The translations under genes were made by a program, and so were the position numbers. From JACVRW01 sp963846505 (GTDB lineage Bacteria; Actinomycetota; Thermoleophilia; Solirubrobacterales; Thermoleophilaceae): 64,000 nt of DNA. This document shows positions 61,860-64,000 of this stretch, piece by piece (position 1 is the stretch's first letter; each line of letters begins with the position of its first letter). The notes below the pieces were generated by a model. It saw only the letters and a list, made by a program, of their open reading frames with translations. It made no database searches and had not been told where the DNA came from. The stretch lies in assembly GCA_963846505.1 (NCBI GenBank), contig CAWJWD010000004.1, forward strand, positions 62,001 through 126,000. The letters are read 5' to 3'.

Positions 61860-61865
61860 AGTCTA
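61860..61865 (-). promoter_or_regulatory. -10-like TAGACT before the 61850 start
   Basis: The hexamer fits TANNNT, nine bases upstream of the ATG, and lies 83 bases past the rRNA terminator. Confidence 0.45.
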
Positions 61866-61948
61866 GGGATTCGCTCGGAGGCGTCCGTCGTGCCGCCGGC
61901 GCACAGTCCGGCATGGAGCCTCTCGGGGAGAGGGCCTGCAGAACGCCG

Positions 61949-61974
61949 AAGGGCCGCCCGCGAGGGCGGCCCTT
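61949..61974 (-). terminator. rRNA operon terminator
   Basis: An 11-bp perfect stem (AAGGGCCGCCC/GGGCGGCCCTT) with a 4-base loop lies just beyond the 3' end of 5S rRNA on the minus strand. TTC-rich sequence follows. Confidence 0.82.
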
Positions 61975-61989
61975 GACGATGAAAGAAAC

Positions 61990-62103
61990 GGCGGCGACCT
62001 ACTCTCCCAGGACCGCAAGGTCCAAGTACCATCGGCGCTGAGGGGCTTAACTGCTCTGTTCGGAATGGGAAGAGGTGTGGCCCCCTCGCTATCACCACCG
62101 AAG
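61990..62103 (-). rRNA. rrf: 5S ribosomal RNA
   Basis: The reverse complement contains the universal 5S core CCGAACAGAGCAGTTAAG and the 3' segment with GGGAGAGTAGGTCGCCGCC. Length is about 114-117 bases. Ends are estimated from the pairing of CGGTGGTGATAG with its 3' partner region, so each may be off by a few bases. Confidence 0.93.
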
Positions 62104-62218
62104 TGGTTCGAGACCAGGCCCCCTCCGGAGCTTGAAAACTGCACTGCTGGCCAAACTCCACGCCGAAGCGCGAAGCGAAGAAGATTCACCGCGGACCGAA
62201 GTCCAGCGAAAAGTAATC

Positions 62219-64000
<1,782 letters not shown>

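Noticed and set aside
62104..62218. tRNA gene between 23S and 5S rRNA.
   Set aside because: No cloverleaf or T-arm sequence could be made out in the spacer.

Overview
This window is a dense, very GC-rich piece of bacterial chromosome. It looks like a deep-branching actinobacterium, most probably class Thermoleophilia (Solirubrobacterales-like). That is inference from three things: the base composition, gene sets (DivIVA, SepF, a GarA-like FHA protein next to a MerR regulator, an RsiG-like small protein) and gene order (dxr-rseP-ispG; rpsB-tsf-pyrH-frr-uppS-cdsA; sepF-proC-yggT-lspA-rluD). No prophage, insertion sequence, CRISPR array or tRNA gene was recognised. No stretch over 300 bases lacks a gene.

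Layout. 1-8.3 kb: small membrane or secreted proteins, DivIVA, a secreted protein with three repeats, an acetyltransferase, an S9 peptidase, ferritin and a MarR regulator. 8.3-17.8 kb: pdxH, an AttH-like protein, a dehydrogenase, DNA polymerase IV, a wax ester/DGAT acyltransferase, a YbaK deacylase, a histidine kinase and two cell-wall hydrolases. 17.8-25.6 kb: NAD synthetase, a membrane nucleotide cyclase, thioesterase, anti-sigma-like protein, lipase and an alkyl-DHAP-synthase-like flavoprotein. 25.6-32 kb: a minus-strand run proS-pgsA-rsiG-like-FHA-merR-apt, facing a GGDEF/HD-GYP cyclic-di-GMP enzyme. 32-38 kb: isoprenoid genes dxr and ispG with rseP and an acyl-CoA ligase, then a toxin-antitoxin-like pair. 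38-46 kb: translation, envelope and division genes. 47-56.7 kb: one long minus-strand unit, murA-hisZGDBHAF-cca-pgeF-yggS. 56.7-61.9 kb: HD proteins, an isocitrate-dehydrogenase-family enzyme, a DUF389 protein and a thioesterase. 62-64 kb: 5S rRNA and the 3' part of 23S rRNA, minus strand.

Two features cut across the window. First, about twenty starts have a TANNNT -10-like hexamer 6-10 bases upstream of the start codon, which is the signature of leaderless transcription. Several divergent pairs share or overlap these elements. Second, about nineteen genes are broken by single-base frameshifts. They include essential genes such as proS, rpsB, tsf and lspA, so I attribute most of the breaks to sequencing or assembly error. 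I give gene spans across the breaks.

The most biologically interesting locus is 26.1-32.1 kb. A single-motif RsiG-like protein (a cyclic-di-GMP-responsive anti-sigma family), a zinc-ribbon/FHA protein and an FtsR-like MerR regulator lie 2.5 kb from a membrane enzyme carrying both a GGDEF and an HD-GYP domain.
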